From contig VYFG01000084.1 of the NCBI GenBank assembly GCA_009842505.1, forward strand, positions 1-40,017: a stretch of DNA of 40,017 nucleotides. The letters run 5' to 3'. This document shows positions 20,815 through 29,848 of the stretch, one piece after another (position 1 is the stretch's first letter; each line of letters opens with the position of its first letter). Under the pieces are notes generated by a model. The model ran no database searches. It was not told the origin of the DNA and saw only the letters and a program-made list of their open reading frames with translations. The stretch comes from Gammaproteobacteria bacterium (GTDB lineage: Bacteria; Pseudomonadota; Gammaproteobacteria; Arenicellales; Poriferihabitantaceae). Position numbers and translations under genes: made by a program.

Positions 20815-21204
20815 ATGGAGAAGAGCATCAAACGTCTCGGCATGGCCGATGCGGCTGCCGGTAATACACGGCGACCATTTGCCAAGGCAGTACGCGCCGG
20901 GGATTTTGTCTATGTTTCCGGCCAGGTGCCGACTGTAGATGGCGAGGTTTCCGGAGGTGGAATCGTCGAACAGGCCGAGCAGGTAGTGAAAAATATTATC
21001 GCCGTACTCGACTCTGTGGATTGCGGACTTGAGCATGTGATCAAGGTTAATGTCTGGTTGGACGATCCGCGTGATTTCACCAGCTTCAACAGCGTCTTTG
21101 AACGCTACTTTTCTGATCATCCGCCGGCCCGCTCCACGGTTCAGTCCAGTCTCATGATCGATGCAAAAATTGAAATGGATGTGATTGCGTTCAAACCTGA
21201 GTAG
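20815..21204 (+). CDS. ridA: RidA family enamine/imine deaminase
   Basis: This protein of 129 residues belongs to the YjgF/YER057c/UK114 family. RidA hydrolyses reactive 2-aminoacrylate-type enamines or imines released by PLP-dependent dehydratases to the keto acid and ammonia. Family features are FVYVSGQVPTVDGEV (31-45), EQAEQVVKNIIAVLDS, VIKVNVWLDD, the active-site arginine in HPPARSTVQ (Arg106), and Glu120 in KIEMDVIAF. The ribosome-binding site is poor. It is the first gene of the cassette, 194 bp before the kinase, on the same strand. Its partner is probably the PLP enzyme at the cassette's far end. Confidence 0.9.
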   Translation: MEKSIKRLGMADAAAGNTRRPFAKAVRAGDFVYVSGQVPTVDGEVSGGGIVEQAEQVVKNIIAVLDSVDCGLEHVIKVNVWLDDPRDFTSFNSVFERYFSDHPPARSTVQSSLMIDAKIEMDVIAFKPE

Positions 21205-21330
21205 TTTGATACAAAATGGCAAGGGAACAGCTGTTCGCCGGATAGATCGAAATCAACCACCGGATGTAGTGAGAAGTGGGTTGGTTTGATCGAATTGAAA
21301 AAGGACAACTTGCGGCTTCATGGTCCGGTG

Positions 21331-21342
21331 TTTTCATGAAAA
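21331..21342. promoter_or_regulatory. palindrome TTTTCATGAAAA upstream of the sugar kinase
   Basis: An exact 12-bp inverted repeat lies 56 bases before the kinase start, in an A-rich stretch that continues with GAAGAATTTTCTT. It contains the same TTTTC/GAAAA half-sites as the palindrome before ridA but in the opposite arrangement. It may be an operator for the local RpiR regulator; that is inference. Confidence 0.3.
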
Positions 21343-21398
21343 AAGAAGAATTTTCTTGGATAAAGTAACCGGTCCGGATCCAATCAGAGAATAGATCA

Positions 21399-22277
21399 AT
21401 GCGGACCCTTTCAAGATTTGCCTGCATTGGGGAAGCGATGGTTGAGTTTTCTTTCGACCGAGACCAACCCAGGTTCGGCTTTGCGGGTGACGCGCTTAAC
21501 ACCGCCGTCTACTTGCGCCGTTTCGCTTCGAGAGAGCATGAAATCGACTTTGTCTCGGTAGTCGGGGTGGACCCTCTGTCCGAACGAATGTTGAATTTCA
21601 TCGACGCCGAGGGTGTCTCTACACGGCACGTTGCAAGGCATCCGGACAAACTGCCCGGCCTCTATGCAATCAGCACTGACGTTGAAGGTGAAAGGTCATT
21701 CTATTTCTGGCGGGAGAATTCCGCCGCCCGTACCCTGTTTCATGACGGATTCAACGTCCTCGACAATTTTGACGTAATCTTCCTTTCAGCAATCACACTG
21801 GCTATCTTGCCTTCGGATATCCGATCCAGGCTGCTGGACTGGCTGGAGGGATGGGATGGTACGATTGTTTTCGACTCGAACTATCGACCGCGTCTGTGGG
21901 AGAGCACGGAAACGGCACGAAATACGGTCTCGCGGGCCTGGGAGCGGGCTGACATCGGCTTGCCGTCGCTCGACGACGAAATGAAGTTGTTTGAGGATCA
22001 TGGTGAGACTGAAGTTCTGGAAAGGTTGCGAAGTTTTGGGCTGAAACACGGTGTGCTCAAGCGCGGGGCCAGGGGACCATTGTCGCTATCGGGTCAGCAG
22101 TTCCGCAGGGCCGATTTCCCCGTCGCCGAGAAGGTCGTCGATACCACCGCCGCCGGAGACAGTTTCAATGGCGGCTATTTGGCGGCACTGTATTCCGGGG
22201 CCACACAAAGAGAGGCGATGATTGCCGGCCACAATCTCGCCGTTGAGGTCATTCGCAAAACCGGAGCGATTGTTTGA
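21399..22277 (+). CDS. kdgK: PfkB-family carbohydrate kinase, likely 2-keto-3-deoxygluconate kinase
   Basis: This ribokinase-fold kinase has 292 residues. It shows CIGEAMVEFS at the start and FAGDALNTAVYLRRF (28-42), the substrate-lid pattern of KDG kinases (GGDxLNTA in relatives). It also has YFWRENSAAR (102-111), DSNYRPRLW (159-167) close to the DxNYRPxLW of KDG kinases, and the catalytic loop DTTAAGDSFNGGY with Asp254. It should phosphorylate 2-keto-3-deoxy-D-gluconate at C6 to KDPG, the substrate of the aldolase encoded just beyond it on the opposite strand. Another 2-keto-3-deoxy sugar acid is possible. The start has no strong ribosome-binding site. Confidence 0.85.
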   Translation: MRTLSRFACIGEAMVEFSFDRDQPRFGFAGDALNTAVYLRRFASREHEIDFVSVVGVDPLSERMLNFIDAEGVSTRHVARHPDKLPGLYAISTDVEGERSFYFWRENSAARTLFHDGFNVLDNFDVIFLSAITLAILPSDIRSRLLDWLEGWDGTIVFDSNYRPRLWESTETARNTVSRAWERADIGLPSLDDEMKLFEDHGETEVLERLRSFGLKHGVLKRGARGPLSLSGQQFRRADFPVAEKVVDTTAAGDSFNGGYLAALYSGATQREAMIAGHNLAVEVIRKTGAIV

Positions 22278-22450
22278 CAGGACAATCCAGGGGATACGAC
22301 GGAATCAGATATTGATTCACTGCATTCACATGTGACCGCACAAGTGTCAGAAAATCCGTTGTTCGGTATTGGCAGGGTCGGCCGGATTCCGTGATAGGCA
22401 TGTTCTGAATCCGATGCACGTCAGCACAACGAATTCATAGCGACGGACGC

Positions 22451-23098
22451 TCAACTGCCGCTGGCCGAAAGGGCAACCGCTTCGGCAGCGATCCGGGCAA
22501 TTTCGTCGTACCGGGACGCCCTGATGAAAGTGGGGTCTGCAATCCAGGATCCGCCGCACGCAAGAACATTGTCCAGCGCCAGGTAATCCGCCAGATTTTC
22601 CGGGGAAATGCCGCCGGTCGGCAGGAAGCGCACGGCAGGATAGGGACCGGACATGGCTTTCAGGAACGGCACGCCGCCGCTGGCCTCGGCAGGGAAGAAC
22701 TTGACCGCTTCAAGGCCGAAGCCCATCGCCAGTTCGATATCCGTCGGGTTGTTGACGCCCGGAAATATCGGCACGCCCAACTCGAGACTCGCTTCCACCA
22801 CAGCCGGATTGAAGCCAGGAGTGAGAATGAACTGGCTGCCGGCCCGTTGGGCGAGCTCAACCTGATTCACGCTCAGAACGGTCCCGGCGCCGATCAGTAG
22901 ATCGGGAATCCGTTCACGAACGATACGAATGGAATCCGCTGCCGAGTCCGATCTGAAGGTAATTTCTGCCACCGGCAAACCACTTGCCAATAGCGCAGTT
23001 GCCAGAGGCAGTGCCGACTCGCTCCGTTCAAGGGTCAGGATGGGCAACACCCTTGCTGTCCCGATCCGCGCGCAGACATTCTTTGTGTTATCGGCCAT
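22451..23098 (-). CDS. eda: KDPG (2-keto-3-deoxy-6-phosphogluconate) aldolase
   Basis: This class I aldolase of 215 residues cleaves KDPG to pyruvate and glyceraldehyde 3-phosphate. The Schiff-base lysine is Lys133 in AVKFFPAEASGG and the general base is Glu45 in VAEITFRS; both have the same numbering as in E. coli Eda. IGAGTVLSVNQ, PGVNNPTDIE and RFLPTGGISPENL are also conserved. It is convergent with the kinase across 173 bp, which contains an exact TCACATGTGA palindrome (22326-22335) and no gene. The rpiR gene lies 179 bp upstream on the same strand. Confidence 0.95.
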   Translation of the reverse strand: MADNTKNVCARIGTARVLPILTLERSESALPLATALLASGLPVAEITFRSDSAADSIRIVRERIPDLLIGAGTVLSVNQVELAQRAGSQFILTPGFNPAVVEASLELGVPIFPGVNNPTDIELAMGFGLEAVKFFPAEASGGVPFLKAMSGPYPAVRFLPTGGISPENLADYLALDNVLACGGSWIADPTFIRASRYDEIARIAAEAVALSASGS

Positions 23099-23277
23099 GG
23101 ATTTCGGTCTTGCGTAGAGTGAAGGGCGGCATGAGCAACACCGGGTTATGCATTTGGCAGTGAGTTACGTCACCAAGGGATGACAACGCACGATGCCCGA
23201 TCTCCTGAATGATGACCGACCAGGAAGCGCCCTCTCCAGTTGAATTCCTGTATTTGGCAACAGCAAGGCAACGGGAC

Positions 23278-24168
23278 TCAGTCTCCAAGCGGTTTCGAAT
23301 CGTCCTTGTCCCGGGTATGGACCAACTGGTACTTGATGCGCCGCATCGTTTCGACCGCAGAGTCCCCACGCAGTCTCGCGACTTCAAAGGCGAGAATGTC
23401 GATCAGTACAAGCATGACGTAACGGGCCGGTGTGGGGGTGAAGATGCTTTCCGGTTCCTCAGCCTGGAAAGGCACTGTATCGGCGGCGGAAAGCGCCAGC
23501 GGCGAGCCTGGTGCGGTTACGGCGATTGTGTGGGCGCCGTACTGACCGCCCACCTCGGCGGCCTGGATGATCGGCTCGTACTCTCCCGTGATCGACAGCA
23601 CCAGCAAAACGTCACCTCTCTTCAGGGTAGCCGCCATCATCAACTGGAGTTGCGAGTCATTGCACGAGGAGGCATGCAGTCCGAGCCGGAACAGGCGGTT
23701 TTCCGCTTCCATGGCTGCCATCGACGAACCGCCGCCGCCGCCGAAGATCATGACGCGCTTTGCGCGGGCAATCGACTTGGCGGCCCGCTTCATCGTTTCG
23801 TCGGCAACTTGTGTGACCAGCGAATCGAGGGAACCGTGTATCAGTGAAACGATTTCCGTCATTGCCTCGCTTGCCCCTAGAGGAACGGTTCGGGGATGGA
23901 GGTAGCGGTCGCCGATCGCGAGTAATTTGGCAAGATCCAGCTTCAGTTCGCGAAGCCCCGCGCAGCCTACCGTGCGACAGAAACGCGTGATCGAGGCTGT
24001 GCTCACCCCGGCTCGTGTGGCGATCTCGGTGGTTCGGGCATGGATGGTGAAATCCATGTCGGTAAGGACCAGGTCTGCGACGCGCCGCTCGGCAGGGTGC
24101 ATCGTCGGCCCGAGCCGCGCGATGCGCGACAGCAAGTCCTCGGAGATTTTCTTCTCGTTACTTGACAA
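23278..24168 (-). CDS. RpiR/MurR family transcriptional regulator with SIS domain
   Basis: The protein has 296 residues. An N-terminal helix-turn-helix (about 1-77) carries the family pattern HPAERRVADLVLTD and TTEIATRAGVSTASITRFCRTVG. The C-terminal SIS domain (about 125-255) binds phosphosugars in relatives; it shows AKRVMIFGGGGGSSMAAMEAENRL and LLVLSITGEYEPII. Such proteins sense a pathway sugar phosphate and repress or activate neighbouring sugar genes. It is divergent from the ABC transporter operon across 198 bp that holds a good promoter with an embedded GAAAAT site. KDPG or a related phosphorylated sugar acid is the natural effector to test. Confidence 0.92.
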   Translation of the reverse strand: MSSNEKKISEDLLSRIARLGPTMHPAERRVADLVLTDMDFTIHARTTEIATRAGVSTASITRFCRTVGCAGLRELKLDLAKLLAIGDRYLHPRTVPLGASEAMTEIVSLIHGSLDSLVTQVADETMKRAAKSIARAKRVMIFGGGGGSSMAAMEAENRLFRLGLHASSCNDSQLQLMMAATLKRGDVLLVLSITGEYEPIIQAAEVGGQYGAHTIAVTAPGSPLALSAADTVPFQAEEPESIFTPTPARYVMLVLIDILAFEVARLRGDSAVETMRRIKYQLVHTRDKDDSKPLGD

Positions 24169-24240
24169 ATCGCCCCCCGGGTTCAGTTTCCCGATACGAA
24201 AAACGAGAATGACCTGTTTGGATTATGGCTTTGATCATAT

Positions 24241-24261
24241 AAAAATAATTACCATATTTTT
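24241..24261. promoter_or_regulatory. A/T-rich inverted repeat between rpiR and the ABC operon
   Basis: AAAAATA (24241-24247) is repeated inverted as TATTTTT (24255-24261) with a seven-base spacer. It lies upstream of the -35 box of the ABC operon promoter and close to the rpiR start, where a site for autoregulation could sit. The low complexity of such A/T repeats makes chance a real alternative. Confidence 0.3.
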
Positions 24262-24280
24262 GCAATAAATGAGAGTTCTG

Positions 24281-24309
24281 TTGCTTTCTATGAAAATAGT
24301 TTTTATAGT
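24281..24309 (+). promoter_or_regulatory. sigma70-type promoter of the ABC transporter operon with overlapping operator
   Basis: TTGCTT (24281-24286) and TATAGT (24304-24309) are 17 bases apart, which is the consensus spacing. Between them and into the -10 lies GAAAATAGTTTTTA (24292-24305), an imperfect relative of the GAAAATAATTTTC palindrome before ridA. A repressor bound here would block polymerase. The start codon follows 58 bases after the -10 behind a good CAGGAG ribosome-binding site. Confidence 0.55.
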
Positions 24310-24366
24310 AGCATTTCAGATTCGAACACAAGAATCATCCGAATATCCGCCAAACAGGAGAGTAAC

Positions 24367-25920
24367 ATGAACATCATTCGAGCCCCCAAGCACGTTGTCG
24401 CCGTTGCCGCTGCGATGGCACTTGGTTCAGTATTTCCGCTATCAGGTCAGGCGGCGGAAACGCTTCGTTACGCCACGGTTGGTGAACCGCCGAGTCTAGA
24501 CCAGCATGTGGTTACTTCCGATCTTGCCACCACGATTGCCCATCACATTTTCGAAGGCCTCTACACCTTCGACGGAAACTACGAACCCCAGCCGCTGCTC
24601 GCTTCGGGAGAGGAGGTCGGCGCCGATGGCAAGACGATCACCATCAACCTGCGCCAGGACGTCAGTTTCCATGACGGCCAGGCCATGACCGCCGCGGATG
24701 TTGTAGCGTCTCTTAAACGCTGGGGAGAACATGGATCCCGGGGTAAACTGTTGTTTTCCAATGTTTCCGATGTATCGGCGTCGGGCTCTCACAGTGTGAC
24801 GTTGACGTTCGAAAGCCCATTCGGCCCGTGGAAGAACCTCATGGCATTCATCAACGGGGGACCTGCGATCTACCCGGAGAGGATCGCGTCCAACGCAGGC
24901 AGCAAGCCGATCGACGTCAAGGACTATATTGGGACCGGTCCATACAAATTCGGCGAGTGGAAGCCCAATCGTCATGTCGAACTGGTGAAGTACGACGGTT
25001 ACCAGAGCCCGCCCGGTGCAGCCAGCGGATACGCAGGGGAGCGCATCGCGCACTTTGATCGGCTTCGCTTTATTCCGGTTCCCGATCCCGGAACCCGGGT
25101 CAGCGGCATCAAGGCTGGCGACTATGACTATGCCGAAAGCATGCCGAGTGATCTGATCGACGATCTCGACGGAGATGCGGATTCCAAGGTGGTCCTGAAC
25201 GGCGGTCCGATCTTCGGTCTGGTGTTCATGAACTCGAAGGCCGGTCCGCTAATGGAGAATTTCAAGCTGCGCCAGGCCATCCAGGCTGCGCTCAACAAGG
25301 AAGATGCGCTGCGGGTCTCGATCGGCCCGGAAAAGCTGTGGCGCGCCAACGGTTCTTTCCTGCCCAAGGGCAACGCCTGGTTTACGGAGTCCGGTACCGA
25401 AAGCTTCAGTGAAGGCAATGCCGGAAAAGCGAAATCGCTTGCAGAAGAGGCCGGATATGACGGCACACCGATCAAGCTACTGGTTTCGACCAACTACGCC
25501 TTCCACTACGACCAGGCGGTCGTCTTCACCCGGCAACTCCTGGAGGCAGGTATCAACGTCCAGATGGTCGTGGTCGACTGGGCGACGCTGATCAAGAAAC
25601 GCGCGCAGCCCGAAGAGTGGGACCTGTTCTTCACGCATCACGGTTTCGTGCCGGATCCGATCCTGATCTCGGTGATGAACGACAATTATCCGGGATGGTG
25701 GGCAACCCAAGAGAAGCAGCAGCTCAAGTCCGCGTTCACCGCCACCAACGACCCGGCGGCCCGCAAGGCGACTTGGGCGGAGATTCAGGCACTGATCTAC
25801 TCCCAGGTTCCCACCATGAAGACAGGCGATGTCTATACGTACAATATCGCCTCGCCCAAGCTTTCGGGAATTGAGGCCACCACATTGATCTGGCCTCATT
25901 TCTGGGGCGTCTCGAAATAA
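24367..25920 (+). CDS. periplasmic peptide/nickel-type ABC substrate-binding protein (SBP family 5)
   Basis: The protein has 517 residues. A signal peptide (about 1-29, ending near GQAAET) precedes a mature protein opening LRYATVGEPPSLDQHVVTSD, the usual start of the DppA/OppA family. The internal stretch HDGQAMTAADVVASLKRWGE and the family region IGTGPYKFGEW support this. Family 5 proteins bind di- and oligopeptides, but also opines, oligosaccharides and nickel, so the ligand stays open. It is followed by a rho-independent terminator and then two permeases, two ATPases and two enzymes. The start at 24367 is backed by AACAGGAGAG. Confidence 0.93.
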   Translation: MNIIRAPKHVVAVAAAMALGSVFPLSGQAAETLRYATVGEPPSLDQHVVTSDLATTIAHHIFEGLYTFDGNYEPQPLLASGEEVGADGKTITINLRQDVSFHDGQAMTAADVVASLKRWGEHGSRGKLLFSNVSDVSASGSHSVTLTFESPFGPWKNLMAFINGGPAIYPERIASNAGSKPIDVKDYIGTGPYKFGEWKPNRHVELVKYDGYQSPPGAASGYAGERIAHFDRLRFIPVPDPGTRVSGIKAGDYDYAESMPSDLIDDLDGDADSKVVLNGGPIFGLVFMNSKAGPLMENFKLRQAIQAALNKEDALRVSIGPEKLWRANGSFLPKGNAWFTESGTESFSEGNAGKAKSLAEEAGYDGTPIKLLVSTNYAFHYDQAVVFTRQLLEAGINVQMVVVDWATLIKKRAQPEEWDLFFTHHGFVPDPILISVMNDNYPGWWATQEKQQLKSAFTATNDPAARKATWAEIQALIYSQVPTMKTGDVYTYNIASPKLSGIEATTLIWPHFWGVSK

Positions 25921-25935
25921 ACCAGAGGAAGCCTG

Positions 25936-25969
25936 ACGGCGTCCTGTCATTGACAGGGCGCCGTTTTTT
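25936..25969 (+). terminator. rho-independent terminator after the binding-protein gene
   Basis: ACGGCG (25936-25941) pairs with CGCCGT (25959-25964), and CCTGTC (25943-25948) pairs with GACAGG (25952-25957). The loop is ATT, and TTTTTT follows (25964-25969). This is the clearest intrinsic terminator in the window. It lies between the binding protein and the permease genes, so partial readthrough would give excess binding protein over membrane components. Confidence 0.85.
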
Positions 25970-26056
25970 CCTGAAAAGGGGCCAGAGCCCATCGGCGCGT
26001 TGATCGCCGGTGATTCACACTGGTATCGTTCGTAGAAAGCAACCGGAAAGTCAATA

Positions 26057-27004
26057 GTGCTCCGCTATCTGATTCGCCGGATCGGGGCCTTCCTGCCGAC
26101 TCTGCTGGCGGCCTCGTTCCTCATCTTCGTGTTCATCCGGCTCATACCGGGTGATCCTGCGGCGGTCATGCTGGGGGACCAGGCAACGCCCGAGGCAATT
26201 GAGGCGTTGCGGGTCGAGATGGGGCTTGAGGAATCCCTCGCTGTTCAGTACCTCCGCTGGCTGTCCGACGTGGTCCGGGGGGATTTGGGTGATTCCATTT
26301 TCTTCCAGGTACCCGTGCTGGAATTGATCGTGGACGGCCTTGAGACCAGCGTTCTCCTGGCACTCATGACCATGGTCTGGATCGTCGGTTTCGGTCTGCC
26401 GGTCGGCATGGTTGCGGCGGCACGGCGGGGGAGCTGGCTGGACCAGAGCCTGTCTGGCATGTCGATGTTCCTTGCATCGGTTCCGACCTTCTGGGTGGGT
26501 TTGTATCTGATCCTGATCTTCGCGGCCATCCTGGGATGGCTGCCGAGTTCCGGCTATCCATCGATATTCGGTGAAGGGGGACTCGCCAACCTTCGTTATC
26601 TGCTGCTTCCGTCGATTGCGCTTGCGGCGCCGAACGCCGCCCTGATCATCCGCCTGACCCGGGCAAGCATGCTGGATGTCTACCGCGAGGACTATGTACG
26701 CACTGCCCGGGCCAAGGGCATTCACCCGCTCAGGGTGATCGTCCGCCATGTCTTCCGCAATGCGCTCCTTACGGTGGTTTCGGCTTTCGGCTTCACCCTT
26801 GCCGCCCTGATCTCCGAGGCTGTGGTGACGGAAACGGTGTTCTCTCTGCCCGGTGTCGGACGCATGGTCGTCCAGTCGATCCTGCGGCGCGACTATCCCG
26901 TCATCCAGGGCACGATACTCATGATCGTCCTGCTCTATCTGGCGATCAATCTCGCCGTGGACATCCTCTACGCCTGGCTGGATCCGAGGGTGAAGCTGCG
27001 ATGA
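26057..27004 (+). CDS. peptide-type ABC transporter permease (DppB-like)
   Basis: This inner-membrane permease has 315 residues and begins with GTG at 26057 behind GGAAAG (26045-26050). The opening LRYLIRRIGAFLPTLLAASF and RLIPGDPAAVMLG are classic for DppB/OppB. The EAA loop is YVRTARAKGIHPLRVIVRHV. About six hydrophobic segments are visible. Its stop codon overlaps the start of the next permease by four bases, so the two are coupled. Confidence 0.93.
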   Translation: MLRYLIRRIGAFLPTLLAASFLIFVFIRLIPGDPAAVMLGDQATPEAIEALRVEMGLEESLAVQYLRWLSDVVRGDLGDSIFFQVPVLELIVDGLETSVLLALMTMVWIVGFGLPVGMVAAARRGSWLDQSLSGMSMFLASVPTFWVGLYLILIFAAILGWLPSSGYPSIFGEGGLANLRYLLLPSIALAAPNAALIIRLTRASMLDVYREDYVRTARAKGIHPLRVIVRHVFRNALLTVVSAFGFTLAALISEAVVTETVFSLPGVGRMVVQSILRRDYPVIQGTILMIVLLYLAINLAVDILYAWLDPRVKLR

Positions 27005-27858
27005 CAACCTACGCCACGGCGACTGGATTCGGAGGGCAGAAGCTTGCCTTCGCGGGTCTGCTGATCATCGCAACGCTGGCAGTCTGCGCCCTCTTTGCTC
27101 CATGGCTGGCGCCGGCGGACCCGATCGCGATAGACCCGCTCGTGCGCCTGTCGCCGCCAAGCGCGGCACACTGGTTCGGCACCGACCATTTCGGCCGGGA
27201 CACCCTGTCCCGGGTGATCCACGGATCCCGCATGGCGGCGTTCATCGGGATTGGGGTGGTTGCAATCGCGCTTGGAGGAGGCATCACGTTCGGCGTACTT
27301 TCCGCCGTCTTCCCGCGCCTCGGTATGCTGCTGATGCGTATCGTCGACGTGATGATGGCGTTTCCGGCGCTGCTCCTGGCTCTCGCCCTGATCGTGGTAT
27401 TGGGACGGGGCGTGGAAAATTCCATCCTGGCAATCGGTGTCGTATACATGACCACTACCGCACGCATCGTCTATGGAGTGTCTCTTCGGTTGAAGTCCGA
27501 AGTATGGGTGGACGCGGCGCTTGCCATGGGGGCCCGCACACCCCGGATCGTCTTTCGGCACATTCTTCCGAATCTGGTGTCGCCGCTGTTCGTCCAGGCG
27601 AGCTTCGTGTTCGCCTTTGCCCAATTGCAGGCAGCCTCGCTCGACTTTCTCGGTCTCGGCGTTCCGCCGGAAACCCCGACCTGGGGCAACATGATCAGTG
27701 AGTCGCGAATCTACATCACCCGGGCGCCCTGGCTGCTCCTGTTTCCGGGCCTCATGATCGCGCTTGCAGCCTTTTCGCTGAACCTGGTCGGCGATGCCGC
27801 ACGCGACCGGCTCGACCCTCGCCTGCAAGCCGCTTTTGGCGGTCGGAGCCGGTCGTGA
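27001..27858 (+). CDS. peptide-type ABC transporter permease (DppC-like)
   Basis: The protein has 285 residues. PWLAPADPIAIDPLVRLSPP and HWFGTDHFGRDTLSRVIHGS are the hallmark DppC/OppC N-terminal stretches. The EAA loop is DAALAMGARTPRIVFRHILP, followed by LDFLGLGVPPETPTWGNMI. It overlaps the upstream permease (ATGA) and the downstream ATPase gene by four bases each, so all are likely on one messenger. Confidence 0.94.
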   Translation: MTTYATATGFGGQKLAFAGLLIIATLAVCALFAPWLAPADPIAIDPLVRLSPPSAAHWFGTDHFGRDTLSRVIHGSRMAAFIGIGVVAIALGGGITFGVLSAVFPRLGMLLMRIVDVMMAFPALLLALALIVVLGRGVENSILAIGVVYMTTTARIVYGVSLRLKSEVWVDAALAMGARTPRIVFRHILPNLVSPLFVQASFVFAFAQLQAASLDFLGLGVPPETPTWGNMISESRIYITRAPWLLLFPGLMIALAAFSLNLVGDAARDRLDPRLQAAFGGRSRS

Positions 27859-28835
27859 ACACGCTATTGTCGGTACGCGACCTGGAGCTGGTTGGCCATA
27901 CGGCCAGCGGACCGCGTACCCTCGTCGATGGCCTGTCCATTGCGGTATCCGAGGGCGAATCGCTCGCACTGGTGGGAGAATCCGGCAGCGGCAAGAGCAT
28001 CACGGCGCTCGCGATCATGGGATTGCTGCCGGAAGCCGAGGTGACGGTCGGCGGTGGCAGGATCGAGTTTTCAGGCGAAAGCCTGCTCGACTTGTCCGCT
28101 CTTGAGCGCCGTCGTATCGCCGGAAACCGGATCGCGATGATCTTCCAGGAACCGATGACATCGCTCAATCCGGTGATGCGGATCGGAGACCAGATTGTCG
28201 AGATGATCCGTGCGCACGAGAGAGTCAGCTTGCGTGCGGCGATGGCCCGGGCCGCCGAGCTGCTGGCCGACGTGCGAATACCGGAGCCTGCCATGCGGTT
28301 GCGCGCCTATCCACATCAGCTTTCCGGCGGGCAGCGGCAGCGGGTGATGATCGCCATCGCACTGGCGTGTCGCCCTAAGCTGCTGATCGCGGACGAACCG
28401 ACGACGGCTCTTGACGTGACGGTGCAGGCGCAGATCCTGGCGCTGCTCCGGGATTTGCAACAGGAACTGGCCATGGCGATGCTGTTCATCACGCACGACC
28501 TCGGCGTGGTCGCCAACATAGCCGACCGGGTCGCGATCATGTATTGCGGCCAGTTGGCGGAAACTGGAAGTGTGAAGGAAGTGTTCCGTACCCCGTCGCA
28601 TCCCTATACCCGGGGGCTGCTTCACTGTGTCCCCAACGCTTCGGCGGAGCTCGATGAACTGGTTGCCATACCCGGGCAGTTGCCGTCCGCCTCCGAGTCG
28701 CTTGCGGCATGCCGGTTCGCACCGCGTTGCCCGCTCGCCGACACCATTTGTCACCGTACTCCACCGCCAACTGTTGCCGTGTCGGCGGTACATTTCTGCC
28801 ATTGTCACCACGCAGGAGGCGTCGCCGTGCCATGA
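27855..28835 (+). CDS. peptide-type ABC transporter ATPase (DppD-like)
   Basis: The ATPase subunit has 326 residues. Walker A is GESGSGKS (41-48), followed by the Q-loop in [14 protein letters not shown], the signature LSGGQRQR, Walker B in [12 protein letters not shown] and the H-loop in LFITHDLG. The C-terminal oligopeptide-type region contains the cysteine cluster [14 protein letters not shown], which in relatives can hold an iron-sulfur cluster. It overlaps its neighbours by four bases on both sides. Confidence 0.94.
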   Translation: MNTLLSVRDLELVGHTASGPRTLVDGLSIAVSEGESLALVGESGSGKSITALAIMGLLPEAEVTVGGGRIEFSGESLLDLSALERRRIAGNRIAMIFQEPMTSLNPVMRIGDQIVEMIRAHERVSLRAAMARAAELLADVRIPEPAMRLRAYPHQLSGGQRQRVMIAIALACRPKLLIADEPTTALDVTVQAQILALLRDLQQELAMAMLFITHDLGVVANIADRVAIMYCGQLAETGSVKEVFRTPSHPYTRGLLHCVPNASAELDELVAIPGQLPSASESLAACRFAPRCPLADTICHRTPPPTVAVSAVHFCHCHHAGGVAVP

Positions 28836-29848
28836 ACCAACCGGATGATCCCCAGGCACCGCTGCTTGAAGTCGACGCCCTGACGGTCACCTACTCGTTG
28901 CCGTCACAGCGTCTGTTTGGACCGGCACGAAAGTTCGATGCCGTCGACAGGGTGAGCCTGTCCATCGGACAGGGCGAATCATTCGGCCTTGTCGGCGAAA
29001 CCGGGTGCGGGAAATCGTCGCTCAGCCGGGCGGTCTGTGGGCTGGCGCCCGTGTCCCGGGGCGCCGTGCGGTTCAACGGCACGGATCTGACTTCGATCGG
29101 CAGGCTGGAACTTCAGTCGGTCCGCAGGAACATGCAAATGATCTTCCAGGATCCCGGCGGATCGCTTAATCCAAGAATGCGTGCCGGCGGGCTGATCGCC
29201 GAGCCCCTGGAAATCCACGGTGTGGGTGATTGCGGTTCGCGTCGGCAGCGAGTCCTGGATATCCTGGATTCCGTGGGTCTGTCGAGAGACGATGCGGATC
29301 GTTATCCCCACGAGTTCAGTGGGGGTCAGCGACAGAGGGTGGCCATCGCGCGAGCCGTGGTGATCGAACCGGCGCTGATCCTTGCCGACGAGCCGGTTTC
29401 CGCACTGGATGTTTCGCTGCAAGCGCAGATCCTGAATCTGGTCGCCGAACTCCGCCGCAAGCTCGGCCTTGCACTCCTGTTCGTCTCGCACGATCTGAAT
29501 GTGGTTCGTTACCTCTGCAGCAGCGTCGCGGTCATGTATCTTGGGCAAATCGTCGAAAAGGGGCCTACCCGGGCCGTACTTGGGTCCCCGCGGCATCCAT
29601 ATACAAGGGAATTGGTGGCTTCCTCGCCGGTCCCGGACCCGGGGCGGCCCATCCGGTTGCTGGCCCCGGCGGGTGAACCGCCCAATCCTGCAGCACCTCC
29701 GGAAGGCTGCCGCTATCATCCGCGATGCCCGTATGCAACCGCTAAGTGCAGTGTCGACGGTCCTGAAATCCGACACATCGATGGAAGCAGGCATGTTGCC
29801 TGTCACCACGCCGAACGAATTGCCGAACTGGAAGAGAACCTGACATGA
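28832..29848 (+). CDS. peptide-type ABC transporter ATPase (DppF-like)
   Basis: The start at 28832 gives 338 residues ([17 protein letters not shown]). It is behind AGGAGG (28814-28819) and overlaps the preceding stop codon by four bases; an earlier in-frame ATG inside the upstream gene is unlikely. Walker A is GETGCGKS (55-62), the signature is FSGGQRQR, and Walker B is LILADEPVSALD. The C-terminal CRYHPRCPYATAKC cysteine motif is present. It forms the ATPase heterodimer with the DppD-like subunit. The M81 hydrolase gene starts within its stop codon. Confidence 0.93.
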   Translation: MNQPDDPQAPLLEVDALTVTYSLPSQRLFGPARKFDAVDRVSLSIGQGESFGLVGETGCGKSSLSRAVCGLAPVSRGAVRFNGTDLTSIGRLELQSVRRNMQMIFQDPGGSLNPRMRAGGLIAEPLEIHGVGDCGSRRQRVLDILDSVGLSRDDADRYPHEFSGGQRQRVAIARAVVIEPALILADEPVSALDVSLQAQILNLVAELRRKLGLALLFVSHDLNVVRYLCSSVAVMYLGQIVEKGPTRAVLGSPRHPYTRELVASSPVPDPGRPIRLLAPAGEPPNPAAPPEGCRYHPRCPYATAKCSVDGPEIRHIDGSRHVACHHAERIAELEENLT

